A DNA stretch of 64,000 nucleotides from Diatrype stigma (lineage: Eukaryota > Ascomycota > Sordariomycetes > Xylariales > Diatrypaceae), in NCBI GenBank assembly GCA_022225965.2, contig JAKJXP020000109.1, positions 1 to 64,000 on the forward strand, given 5' to 3'. Positions 1 to 10,132 of the stretch are shown here, in pieces (within the stretch, counting starts at the first letter, position 1; the number at the start of each line of letters is the position of its first letter). Below the pieces are notes generated by a model. It ran no database searches. It was not told the origin of the DNA and worked only from the letters and a program-made list of their open reading frames with translations. A program made the position numbers and the translations under genes.

Positions 1-1170
1 ATAAGTACCAAACAATTTTACATTTAGCTTTTGCATTACATTTAGCTTGTCCCTGACTACATCCGCGAAGCGGGCAAAATGTGGGTCAGAAGGCGATTAG
101 AGCCCTGACGAGTAGTTCCTTGTTGAGTATAACTAGCTTCGTAGTATAGGCAGAAACAGAAACATTCAGAGTTGTTTCAAGACACGTGATCAATAATACG
201 ACAGGCAAATATACGATCTGACTACCGATGATTGGATGAGGGTGGCTCACGATGAAATAACTAGGTAGGCAATAATCCAAGCCTCAGCGGAAGAATGTCC
301 GATCCGGCCACGCGGTCTGGAGCGGATAGGCCAATTCGTCAACGGCTCGCTGCGATGCCATCGTTCTGTCCCAAGACCGCATGAACGACCGCAGCGGGCA
401 TCGCACCATTGTTCAATAAGAATAGTAAACATTAGCACCGCCTTGACGGCAGCCCACGAACTCCTGTCAATTCGTTTGAGAGCGACTCGTAGACTTGCTC
501 TGCGCTGTCCAACTCGGCCAATGTAACTTGACCCGGGGAAAACCGCGCGTAGGTCTACTCTAGGCGAAGCTACGGCAACGGCAATTGTTGGTCCCTAGGT
601 AGTTGCCATTGCAGTTGTGTTGGCACATAAATGCGACTACAGGATGCAGCAGCATCGCATGAGCAGCCATCCATTTCCATCTATAAACGGACAGAGAGTG
701 TTGGCGATGCAATGTGACGTTTCTGCGATAGTGCAAGAACCTGTGATCACTGATGCTTCGTAAACTGGACCGGGATGCTAATCATCAGTAACTCAAGGCT
801 TAAAGACCATCGCCGAAGTAGTGCGATGATGGATAACTACATGTACCTACACACCTACACACCTATGTGCATACCTATTACCTACATGTACTAGTAGGTA
901 CATAGTGGTTATGTCAAAGGGTGAAGGGCAACCTACGTAACTGCTGTAACCCCGCCACAGCAACTGCAGGTGCAGGTGACGACTGGAAGCCATCATTCCA
1001 GGTATGGAACTACCCCGCAATTCCGATCCCGACCAAAAACAATCGAGCCCGTCCCTTAGATTTGAGCCCCTCCATACATCGCGTGCTTTGCGTGTCTCTA
1101 AGAACGTGCTCAGCCATTCATTTCTCTATATAGACCAGACCTCGAGACCTCCATACAGCAACTCAGGGTG
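1..1170. other. Intergenic left edge and TMA22 promoter
   Basis: No gene can be supported here. The short open frames lack codon bias and recognisable motifs. Near 845-905 there is a run of ACCTAC/TAGGTA-type repeats that recur between genes throughout the window. A TATATA-like box at 1127-1133 lies about 40 bases before the TMA22 start codon and could be part of its core promoter. Confidence 0.5.
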
Positions 1171-2297
1171 ATGGCCGATACGGAGCAGCAAGACGTTCCC
1201 AGCGAGCCTCAGGGTCGACATGTGACATACTGTGGTGGTAGGTTCTGATTTCCCCCAGCTTTTTCTTTCTTGCTTTCAAGGACTTGTCTTGGCTCCCTGG
1301 CGCACATAGGGGGGGTTGAAGCAGTTGGCGGTAGACATCAAAGCTATATCATATGAAGTTATCTACCTACCTACCGGCCTGCCTACAAAGTAACTAACAC
1401 ACGTGGCTACATAGTTTGCACCCTACCCCCAGAGGTATGCGACCGACGGAACAGATACGAGAAGACGATACAACATCGGGCTTCTTTTACTTCAACAAAC
1501 AAACATGAGAACGGGAGCTAACCGTGCGAGACAACCCCCTACGTAGTACTGCGAATACGGCGGCACGACCAAGAAATGCCAAGACTGGCTCCAGAAGACG
1601 CATCCGAGACTGTATGAGAAGATATGGTCACCAGGTACGACGACGGGGCGCTTATTTCTACCCCCCTTCCCCCCTGCGCCCCTCCCACCTATATCTCGCC
1701 CGAGGTGCCCCCCTATATGTGGTCGCAACTCCCTGCCCCAAAGCTGCACGCATACACTGCACTGCAGTAATGGCTGGCTAACCGCAACGCTCGCTATGAA
1801 AATACAGAGGCCCTAGAAGCGGCGACGGCCTCGCTGTCCGTCGAGGCGCAGAAGCGGGCGGCCAAGGATGCGCAGAAGAAGGCCGCGCAGGCCGAGAAGG
1901 CCGAGCAGAAGCAGGCTAGCAAGATCGCCAACAGCGTCATCACCATCAAGCGCGTCGAGCGGAACAAGCGGAAGTACGTCACGGCCGTGCAGGGGCTCGA
2001 GGCCTTCAACCTGGATCTGAAGAAGGTGAGTGACCAAGCCTCCCTTCGCCCTCCTTGTTCCCCCCCCCCCTCCCCCTCGATCTAAACCCTGTGTTTCGTT
2101 AGGTGGCCAAGGAGTTCGGCAAGAAGTTCGCTACGGGCTCTTCGGTGACGAAGGTTCCGAGCGGCGGCGAGGAGATCGTGGTGCAGGGCGACGTCAGCGA
2201 CGAGATTGAAGAATTCCTGCTGGAGAAGTACAAGGAGATACCGGAGGACAACATCGAGATGATAGACGACAAGAAAAAGAAAGCGAGTGCTGGCTGA
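1171..2297 (+). CDS. TMA22: TMA22 / DENR-type translation machinery-associated protein (SUI1 domain)
   Basis: Predicted 195-residue cytosolic ribosome-associated protein. With its partner Tma20/MCT-1, this family releases deacylated tRNA and recycles 40S subunits after termination and acts in reinitiation. Five exons: 1171-1237, 1415-1434, 1547-1634, 1808-2025 and 2103-2297; all joins keep frame. The N-terminus has the DENR zinc-binding pattern YCGVCTLPPEYCEY, followed by KCQDWL. The middle is an Ala/Lys/Glu-rich helical linker. The C-terminal SUI1 fold is shown by ITIKRVERNKRKYVT, the VAKEFGKKFATGSSV core and the EEFLLEKY tail. Exon 2 is only 20 nt and was placed because it supplies the CTLPPE part of the zinc knuckle. 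Intron 4 contains a run of about 11 cytosines. The 1171 ATG is the only start that gives the family N-terminus. The identification is firm; exon 2 and 3 edges are the least certain. Confidence 0.9.
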
Positions 2298-2786
2298 GGC
2301 AGCTAGCTGCCTAACGGGGGCTCTAGAACAGGCGAAGGAAACAAAAACATCGATCGCTTGGACATGAATGGGCGAGCGTACAGAGGGAAGAAAAAAACAG
2401 GTTTGGGGCCATCAGAAATGAAACCGATGAAATGGATGAATGGATGGAAACCCCGAGTGGATAGAGCGGCCCAACAACCTATTCCTGGTATGTTTTATTC
2501 GATAATGAAGACAGTATAAGAACAGCCAACACCAGAAAACTACCAGGTGCCCCATGTCACCAGAGACATGTATGCGAATATGCTTATGTGCCAGCCATCG
2601 AACCAATGCCAGATCCGAGCCATGCCTTGCCCTTGCCTTGCTCCCCTTAATATCCCAAACCGAAACCCAAACCAGAACGCCTCGCCCCTTTTTGTCATTA
2701 ATAAAGCAAACGACTACAACAAAACCAGCACAGCCTAGCATGCCTGAAAATCAAACACAGCCAATTTTCTTCCCCCTCCAGGTTTA
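2298..2786. other. Convergent 3' flanks of TMA22 and the borealin gene
   Basis: This interval lies between two converging genes and should hold both 3' UTRs. The overlapping open frames on both strands have no family motif. No structured RNA or repeat was recognised. Confidence 0.5.
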
Positions 2787-4180
2787 TCATCCCCGTTTCC
2801 GTAATGTCCGCCCCGTACTCGACGACGTAGACGCATTGTGACTGTTTGCCTTAGCCGCGGCCGCCGGCGCCTTCTTAGCAGCAGCAGTAGTCGCCGATTT
2901 GATGGTGCCCATGACCGTCCTCTTCGCCGTGGTAGCGGGAGCACTCGTCTTCGCAGAAGCGGGAGCTCTCGAGGCCGCACCACCACCGCTGCCCGCCGCT
3001 GCTGCCGTCCCCTTCTTCTTCACCACGGTCCCCGTGCTCGTCTCGCTAGACTCGCTGACCTTCCGCTTGCCGCGCGTGGCCGTGGCCGTCGCCGGCCTGC
3101 TAGCAGCAGGCTTGCTATTGCTAGGTGCTGCTGCTGCTGCTTTGCTGGAAGACGGCGCCGTTGCGCCGCCGGCCTTTCTCGTGCGCGTAGTGCCTGTTGC
3201 TGTCGTCGACCCGGCACTCGAGCTCGCCGAGGACGCCGTCGTGACCTTTCTCGTAAGACCTGCACCCGCGCCTGCTCGCGCCACCCCCTTCGTCGTCGTC
3301 GACGTCTTGATGGGAGACGCCGGGCGCGAGAACGTACTAGTAGGAGGAGCACTAGACTTGGCGGGCGAGCCCGGCCGCTCCCGCTCCCGCGCGGGGATGA
3401 TGCGCGCGTTGGACGAGGTCGGCGACAGGATCTGGCCGTGCTGCACGTGCGGCGGCTCGACCGCCGGCGCGCCGCGGATGCGCTTCTTGGGGTTCTCGAC
3501 CGCGCCGTGGTTCTCCTTGTCGTGGGCCGTGTTGCTGCTGCTGCTGATCTCCTCGCTGGCTCCTGTGTCAGTTTTGGGCCACAGATTTTACGCGCCTTGT
3601 ACAAAAGCGGGGGCTACATACCTCGTTCGCTTCTGCCCGCGCGTCGCCTTGTTGTTGGTGGCCACGGGCACGGGCTTCCGCGCGATGGGCTGCGGCGCGA
3701 CGCCGTCCTTGGCCGGGACCGGCGGCGGCCTCGCGACGTACGGGGACTTGGGCGGATGCTTGGGCGGCTCCTGCTGCTGCTGGGAGGACGCCAGCGACTT
3801 GGCGAGCAGCTCGCCCATCTTCATCTTCCGCAGCGTGGACGGGATGCGGTTGATGCGCATCTCCACCCGCGACCGGAGCTGCTGCGCCTGGATGTTGTAC
3901 TGTGCCCTGAGCCTCCTGGCGCGCTCCGTGACTGCATCTCGCAAGTTAGTCGCGAGTGTTCCCATACGTAACGATCTACCTGGAAGGAAATGGCGAGGGT
4001 GCCGGGACGGGAAGTGTGTTGTCCATGTCAAAACGCACTCTCTAGTTGCAGGTTGTCAATCAGGGCCTGCTTTTGCGTGATTGAGATGGCCATCTTTCGT
4101 GTCTTCTTTATGGGACTCTTCTGTGGTGTCGATGTTATTGCTGCAACTGGAGAGGAATCGCGTTGTTTTATCGGTGCCAT
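2787..4180 (-). CDS. NBL1: Borealin/Nbl1-like chromosomal passenger complex subunit with long basic tail
   Basis: Predicted 406-residue nuclear protein, exons 4180-4039, 3931-3622 and 3555-2787, all in phase. Residues about 30-90 carry the fungal Nbl1/Borealin N-terminal pattern: ITQKQALIDNLQLE, then TERARRLRAQYNIQAQ, RSRVEMRINRIP and MKMGELL. In the family this helix packs with survivin/Bir1 and INCENP/Sli15 in the three-helix bundle that directs Aurora B to centromeres and the spindle midzone. The rest is disordered and Ala/Ser/Thr/Lys/Pro-rich, with RxxSP-like sites and a GTLRKRG-type end, resembling a linker-histone tail. Budding yeast Nbl1 is little more than the N-terminal helix, so the tail here is large. 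It is divergently arranged with RPN10 across 601 bases. The exon 2/3 junction uses the second of two close AG sites because only that one keeps frame. Confidence 0.85.
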
Positions 4181-4781
4181 GCTACTCGATTTCGTAGATT
4201 TGGTGGTGTTCGGTATGATCCCCGCGTGATGTAATGAACGCGTCTTTAAGTATCGTATCTCGGAAGTTATCGTGATGAGTTACTAGGGTAAAGCCGCGAT
4301 TTAAATACGCGATTCGATAGAAGTCCCAAAGTAAACAAGAGGGACAAAGCGCGGGCTATTTTTGATAAGTGGGTGGAGCTTAATCTAAGTTATGCCGGCT
4401 TAATGCATATTAGATAAAGACATTAATTATGCAAGGTTGTGCGAAGTTCCCAAAGCTATTGTGGGGCTAGGCAGTGGCAGGTACGTATTGTATGTATGTA
4501 TGTATGTATTATACAAGCAATACGTCGTAGCTTCCATGCCTTGCCTTGCCTTGCCTTGCCTTGCCTTACCTTGCGTAAACCACCACAAGGTACCGTTGAA
4601 CGATCACCTTCCACAATCTAATCTCAGCCTCGTAAACTCAACTCAACTCGGAATCAGCAAACGCCGTCCAGTTCAACCAGGTATACACCTACGCCTTGCC
4701 TACCTGCCTACCCGTACGGCATCATCTTCTTTTCGCACCTGGACATCACAACGACCTGACCTCCCATACCCAACCGTCAAG
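4181..4781. promoter_or_regulatory. Divergent promoter region of the borealin gene and RPN10
   Basis: A 601-base interval shared by two head-to-head genes. It contains a TATG tetranucleotide run (about 4484-4509) and a CCTTG pentanucleotide run (4539-4575) in the RPN10 leader side. From 4610 it becomes C/A-rich without G, typical of fungal 5' leaders. No named operator was recognised. Confidence 0.5.
4539..4575. repeat. (CCTTG)n pentanucleotide repeat
   Basis: About six perfect copies of CCTTG followed by one degenerate copy, lying roughly 210 bases before the RPN10 ATG and probably in its promoter or 5' leader. Copy number could vary between strains. Confidence 0.9.
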
Positions 4782-5838
4782 ATGCCGTTGACCGCGTGCA
4801 TGATAGTGGTCGACAACAGCGAATCATCACGCAATGGCGATTTTCAACCCTCCCGCTTCGAGGCCCAGGCCGACAGCGTCAACATAGTCGCAGACCACGT
4901 CCTCCAGGACAACCCCGAGAGCAGCGTCGGCCTCATGAGCATGGGCGGCAAGGGCCCCGAGGTCCTGACAACCCTGACGACGGAGCGAGGAAGGATCCTA
5001 GGCGGCCTTCACCGGACAAAGTCAAAGATCGCCGGCTCCTGCCATCTCGCCACTGCTATCCAGATCGCCAGCGTATGTCAAGCTCCCTCCCTACCTCCAC
5101 TTCTACTACCCCTCATATGAGCCCGTGGTCTTCTCGAACGTCCACCCATCATCAACCCGAAACCCGCTGACCATGTCTCCCTTCTATCTGCAGCTCGCCC
5201 TGAAGCACCGACAGAACAAGGCCCAGCGCCAGCGCATCATGGTGTTCGTGTGCTCGCCGGTGGCGGACGAGGAGAAGAAGCTGGTGTCGCTGGCGAAGAA
5301 GATGAAGAAGGGCAACATCGACGTGGACTTCATCCTGTTCGGCGAGATCGACGACGACGTGCAGAAGAAGCTCGAGGCCTTCAACAACGTGGTGCGGGGC
5401 TCCGACAGCTCGCACTTCGTCGTGGCGCCGGCCGACGGCCGCCTGCTGAGCGACCAGCTGCTCTCGACGCCCATCCTGCTGGGCGAGGGGGCGGCCGCTG
5501 CCGCTGGCGGCGCGGGCGGCAGCGGCGCGGGCGGGGCCGGCGGCGGCGGCGACTTCGGCGACTTCGACTTCGACCCCAGCACCGACCCCGAGCTGGCGCT
5601 CGCCCTGCGCATGAGCATGGAGGAGGAGAACGCGCGGCAGGCCAAGGAGGCCAAGGCGAAGGAGGACGCCTCGGGGAAGTCGAACCTGGAGGGCATCAAG
5701 GAGGAGGACGAGGCGCAGCCCCTGCTGAACCAGCAGGGCGAGCCCAGCGGGAGCGGCTCGTCGTCGTCGGGAGGAGCGAAGAAGGACGATAAGAAGGACG
5801 ACAAGAAGGATGGTGGGGACAAGATGGACACCTCGTAG
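4782..5838 (+). CDS. RPN10: 26S proteasome regulatory subunit Rpn10 (ubiquitin receptor)
   Basis: Predicted 311-residue subunit of the 19S proteasome particle that binds polyubiquitin and stabilises the base-lid contact. Exons 4782-5072 and 5194-5838. Residues 1-190 form the VWA domain, beginning ACMIVVDNSESSRNGD and including DNPESSVGLMSMGG, QRIMVFVCSP and HFVVAP. A Gly/Ala-rich linker (about 195-218) leads to one ubiquitin-interacting motif at about 228-246, with the LALALRMS core and preceding acidic residues. The tail is charged with DDKKDD repeats. Length matches fungal Rpn10 with a single UIM. The start gives the conserved N-terminus and follows a C/A-rich leader. It converges with TRS23 and is divergent from the borealin gene. 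Confidence 0.95.
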
Positions 5839-6457
5839 TGAGAAGGGTCCATCGCAGGTATCTAATCTACCTACCTAGTTCGGCGTACCATTCACTGGCC
5901 TGGCATGGATCATGGAGTTCGATGGGGAACCTTGTGCGTGTGTACGATTAATTAGACCAAAGATGCTTAGCAATGGCCTCAAGGGGATAAATGCCGTACG
6001 ACTGGGGATCAAACAAAACTTCTCTCCCGTTTTGTGCCGTATGATATGATCATTGGATAACTACATATGTAGACGTCTTAGAAATACGTCGCAACTCAGC
6101 TCCGAACGCCGATATATGCAGTTCATCCTCAAGGTGATGAAACCTTGGAGTCCTTTCATCCGTAAGGCCATGGTCTGCCTAGCCAGATCGTGAAAAGAAA
6201 TGAACTTTTAGAAGATTCCCATCCCCGGACAACGGGGCCAGCCAGTCCTTGGCCCGTTGTAAAGAGCCGGATAAACCCCTCTCTCCTACCGCCTTCCTCC
6301 CTGCAGATCTCTCTCATTCCACCAGCCAACCGACCAACCGACCGACCAACCAACCGACCTTGAATCAGGCTTGCCCAACCATGAAGTTCCTGCCCCTATC
6401 CCCGTCTCATCCCACCTCACCTCCCCTCACCCTCACCCTCACCCACTCTCACCCCTT
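5839..6457. other. Convergent 3' flanks of RPN10 and TRS23
   Basis: Non-coding interval between the ends of two converging genes. A pyrimidine and CCAAC-rich tract occupies about 6310-6460. Nothing else was recognised. Confidence 0.5.
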
Positions 6458-7182
6458 TCACCGGGAACTGTTAATCTCCCGGATGTACGAGTTGAGGCGG
6501 CGCTCGAAGGCGTCGCAGCGGACGGGCATCTCGAGCTGGTAGAAGGGGTTCTTCATGACGTAGTCGGAGTAGAGGTCGTAGACGCGGCGCATGACGACGT
6601 CGACGTTGGCCTGCATGGTGTCGGTGAAGAGCAGGAACTTGGTCCCCGTCAGCGTGTTGAAGCACTGCAGCCGGAAGTTCTCCGTCTCCATCACCTCCAG
6701 CCCCGTCGGCGGCTCCGGCCGGCTCGGTATGCCTCCTGACCCCAGCGCCGACGAAGCCGACGCTCCGTGATGGCCTCCTCCTCCTCCTCCGCCTCCTGAC
6801 GAACCCGGCACCTCCGCTGCCGCTGCTGCTGCTGCGGCCGCCGCCGCGCCGCCCGCCTGCTCGGGAAGCTGGTGCTGCGCGTGGTGCCGCTTTACGGGGT
6901 TCAGGCGCGCTGTAATGGCGTGCACGCTTTGAGATATGTCTGTCAGCATACACCACCTGGCTTGATCCGATACTAGATAGAATTCTCCCCTACCCGTGGA
7001 AAGTGCCCGCAAGGACTAGATAGTCGTTTGTGTCCAGCTTGTGGAGGCCGTCGCCGAAGTGGCGGTTGTAGATGAGACCACCAGCCTTATTGATGATGAT
7101 GAGCGCTAGGACACCCCTATATTCGAGTATTATCAGCCATCTGTTCTTTCGATTTTGGGCGGGTTTCCAATACATCTTACAT
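6458..7182 (-). CDS. TRS23: TRAPP subunit Trs23/TRAPPC4 (sybindin family), start codon probably split by an intron
   Basis: Predicted 197-residue core subunit of the TRAPP complexes, which act as Rab GTPase exchange factors at the Golgi. Proposed exons: 7182-7181 (only the bases AT), 7116-6994 and 6926-6458. Exon 2 starts with G, completing ATG, and gives [17 protein letters not shown], which aligns without a gap to the N-terminus of TRAPPC4. The longin fold continues through [13 protein letters not shown] and [10 protein letters not shown]. An Ala- and Gly-rich insert (about 70-110) replaces the middle segment found in animal proteins. The C-terminal part has [24 protein letters not shown] and [16 protein letters not shown], all family hallmarks. 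An unspliced start at 7175 would add 20 residues before Gly. Identity is firm; the start is the question. Confidence 0.9.
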
Positions 7183-8051
7183 CGCGGGCTTGTATACGAC
7201 GATGGGCTGGTCCTCAGTAGAAAGTGTTTCTGGATACCCAACTCATATATACGAATAACGTACAAGTCAGACCACAGCTCAATCTCAGGTATTGTGAGAG
7301 CAAGTGGTTATCACTGTATCTCTATGTCTTTGAGCTGGAAGCTTCACTGCAACGAGCCAACCAATGAACATTGGCGCTCTCCCCTAGCTACCTGACTGTG
7401 TATGTACATACATACCGCAGCACTATGTATGGGAGTTACAAAGTTACATACAAGCCGCTTTGATGAGGACCGCACGCCGTTAACGAATAGCCGGAGTTTC
7501 CCCATGACCTAACTGCCCATTGTAGCCTCATGCCTGTAGCCTCAACCCGCCCTACAGGCTACAGGTCAGGCAGACAGGCACCGGGGCCCACCTCCAGCAC
7601 GTACCAAAGGCCTAGCCAGAACACGCTAGCGCTCTCTAACCTCGAGCTACAACTTTAAGCTTCAGCTCTAAGACCGCCGCATTCTTTAACTTGTAACTAG
7701 GACTTTCAAGGTTGGGAACAGGGACGTGAGCGCAACAACTTCAACCGCCAGACAAATCAACTCCCGTACACCGTACCTGTCGTCGCATCTGCAAGATTTC
7801 GCATCTTGTGACCGCAAAGGCTTGTTGTATGTATCTGCTTGTATATACCTTCTCCCTGTAAGAAGGAATATCAGTATCTGCACGCGACCTCTCCGAATAC
7901 CCATTGTACTATTTCTATCTGTTTCTTTCTTTCTCTCTTCCCTTCCCTCTTCCTTTCTCTTCTCCCGCCTTTATCTTACTTTCTTTCTTCCTAACCTCAT
8001 GTGTGCCAGCTGCTAGCGAAACGAGGAGAAGCATACACATACGCCTACACG
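7183..8051. promoter_or_regulatory. Divergent promoter region of TRS23 and RPB4, with CT-rich tract
   Basis: An 869-base interval between head-to-head genes. About 7909-7990 is a nearly pure pyrimidine tract of CTTT/TTCC blocks just upstream of RPB4, a common feature of fungal promoters. The sequence CTAAC followed by GCCAG near 7993-8010 resembles the 3' end of an intron, so a 5' UTR intron starting at a GTATGT near 7826 is possible. This is inference only. Confidence 0.45.
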
Positions 8052-8849
8052 ATGTCGCATCACCCCCCGACGTCGCGGCCCAAGCCAACCGCAGCCGGCA
8101 ACGAAGAGGCATCCGCGATACTCAACCTGGGCGAGTTCGAGAACGTGCAGCCGCTGACGCTTTCCGAGACGGCCCTGATCATCAACGCGCTGACTTCGAA
8201 GCGCCGGAACGAGCGCAAGAACCAGAATGATACCGAGTATGTTCTATCCCAACTGTCTACCCCAGCTCCAAGGCAATATTCCCTTACCTTCTCCCTTCCG
8301 ATTCCGGGGTGGAGGTCGGTGTAGGAGGAAGATTGCGGGGAGAGAAACGGGTTGATGAGTGGGTAGATGGATGGTTGGATGCTTGGATGCCGGCGAGGAA
8401 ATATTGCTGATTGCTCATTTCTGCTTCTTCCGCCGAACTACAGGATCCTGAGCAAGACGATCGAATACCTCGATGCGTTCTCACGTTTTAAGAAGAAGGA
8501 GAACATCGAAGCTGTCGAACGCCTTATAGATGCGCACTCGCAATTCCACCCCTTTGAGAAGAAGCAGCTTGGTACGTACCTACTGCCTCCCACACCCCCG
8601 AGGATGCGCAACGAGGCCTTAACTTCGTACTGGAAAGAGTCACTATTTTCAAAGGAATACCAGCCTACAAGAGGCCGACGATATAGCTAGATGGGAAGAA
8701 GACAAGCCAACTAACACGCGAGAACAGGCTCGCTCTGCTGCGAGACAGCCGAGGAGGCTAAGACGCTGATCCCCTCGATACAAGACAAGATCTCAGACGA
8801 GGACCTGCAGGAGCTTCTCGACGAGATGTACAAGCTGATGCCACGATGA
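8052..8849 (+). CDS. RPB4: RNA polymerase II subunit Rpb4
   Basis: Predicted 144-residue subunit that pairs with Rpb7 to form the stalk of RNA polymerase II, with roles in initiation and mRNA fate. Exons 8052-8236, 8444-8571 and 8728-8849, all in phase. It shows the Rpb4 pattern: NLGEFENVQPLTLSETALII, then an AL-S-KR stretch, the helical ILSKTIEYLDAFSRFKKKE, HPFEKKQLGSLCCETAEEA and the ending LIPSIQDKISDEDLQELLDE. The length is close to fission yeast Rpb4 and lacks the insertion of budding yeast. The ATG at 8052 follows an A/C-rich leader and is the only start before the conserved block. It faces TRS23 across a shared promoter. Confidence 0.95.
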
Positions 8850-10132
8850 TAGAATACGAACCTAGCGAGCAAGTGACCTGGCACCCATTAATGGCACCGG
8901 TATTGCTCAACAAGCGACGGTTCTATTTTACCCATGCGCCATGCTTCCTAAGCTATATGAGTCTCTTACGAAAAAACAATGTCCTAGTGGGCCAACGGAA
9001 ACGTTTACGTGTTACGTGCAGGGACGGCATTTCCAATACTCAATTTTGCGCACCCAGGCAGGACGTGTGTTCTGCACATGAAGTCGACTTGAATTCGCAC
9101 TAGATCTGGTGGTAGATAAGCATACACCACCGGCAAGAGGGGTAATGATGCATGAGCAAGACGAAGAGAATCTCCACGCAGTGGGTGGCGTTAGATCGCC
9201 TCGGGGGGTTGGGAATCAGTCAAGTCGCGAAAATGGGGGATATGAAACAGAAAACGAACAAGGTGGCTCGCATCCCATCGCATCACACATCTCAATTTTG
9301 AGATTTCATAACGCGTATCTGCATTGGTGGTGTTGGCAGGGTCAGGTTGATTATTTTTCTTCTAGGGTCGTTTCATAAACTCTCATGCAATGCATTTTGA
9401 TTTCCTCTTTCCTGCTTCGCTGTTTTGCGGGTTTTCCGACTTGGTTCTTCTTAACTGATTCTCCACGCTGTTTTGGTTTTGGTCCCTTCGTCGTCATCGT
9501 TGTTGCCCGGTGTTGTATACATATACCCCTATATGTGAGGTTAAGGAAAAGATTGAGATTGATACCACCATATAGAGACGAGAACAAGAGAAATTGGAAG
9601 CAAACCATTGTCAAGGTCTTCCTATTGATCATTCATGCGCAATCCCATGTCATGGTCGGACGGGATCCTTAAAGTCACGGTCCACAAAGCAAGGAAAGTC
9701 TTAAGAGGCACATGAAAACATGGCATTAATTGGGTTTGTTTGGGTTGGTATCTTTCCTAGACCGAGTATAGGAAAAGGCTATATAAGCTCAAGTTGCTAC
9801 ATGATCAACAGAAATCCATTCCCCTTTCCTCGCCCTTTCCTTGAGCAACACCTGCTCTTCTTTCTGCAAACATCAGATGTCAATCATAGGATATGAAAGC
9901 AACTGGTGCTAGTAGCCGAAATGCTTCCCATCGTACATCCCTTCTTCCCTTTAGCCCTGTCCTCACCTCAAGCGCCGCGAGAAAAAAAAATAATGGCAAG
10001 GGTATCGCAATCGCATTCGTGATTTCGTAAAGTAGCTTTCGTGCTCATCGCAGCATCAGGTGTGGAGACATCCTCCCCCTCGCCCTTCAAAGCCGAGAAA
10101 TTCGCCTGTTCCCCACCGGTGCCGGTACGTCC
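8850..10132. other. Convergent 3' flanks of RPB4 and the membrane protein gene
   Basis: A 1.28-kb stretch with no supported gene. Several short open frames (for example 9385-9672 on plus, 9351-9632 on minus) have no domain and overlap each other. A TATATAAG box at about 9779-9787 on the plus strand has no coding sequence after it, so an antisense or non-coding transcript over the end of the membrane protein gene is possible but unsupported. Confidence 0.45.

Noticed and set aside
2838..4080. Plus-strand open frames of 377 and 393 codons over the borealin gene
   Set aside because: They are shadows of GC-rich coding sequence on the other strand: compositionally extreme, no motifs, and they cross the borealin introns.
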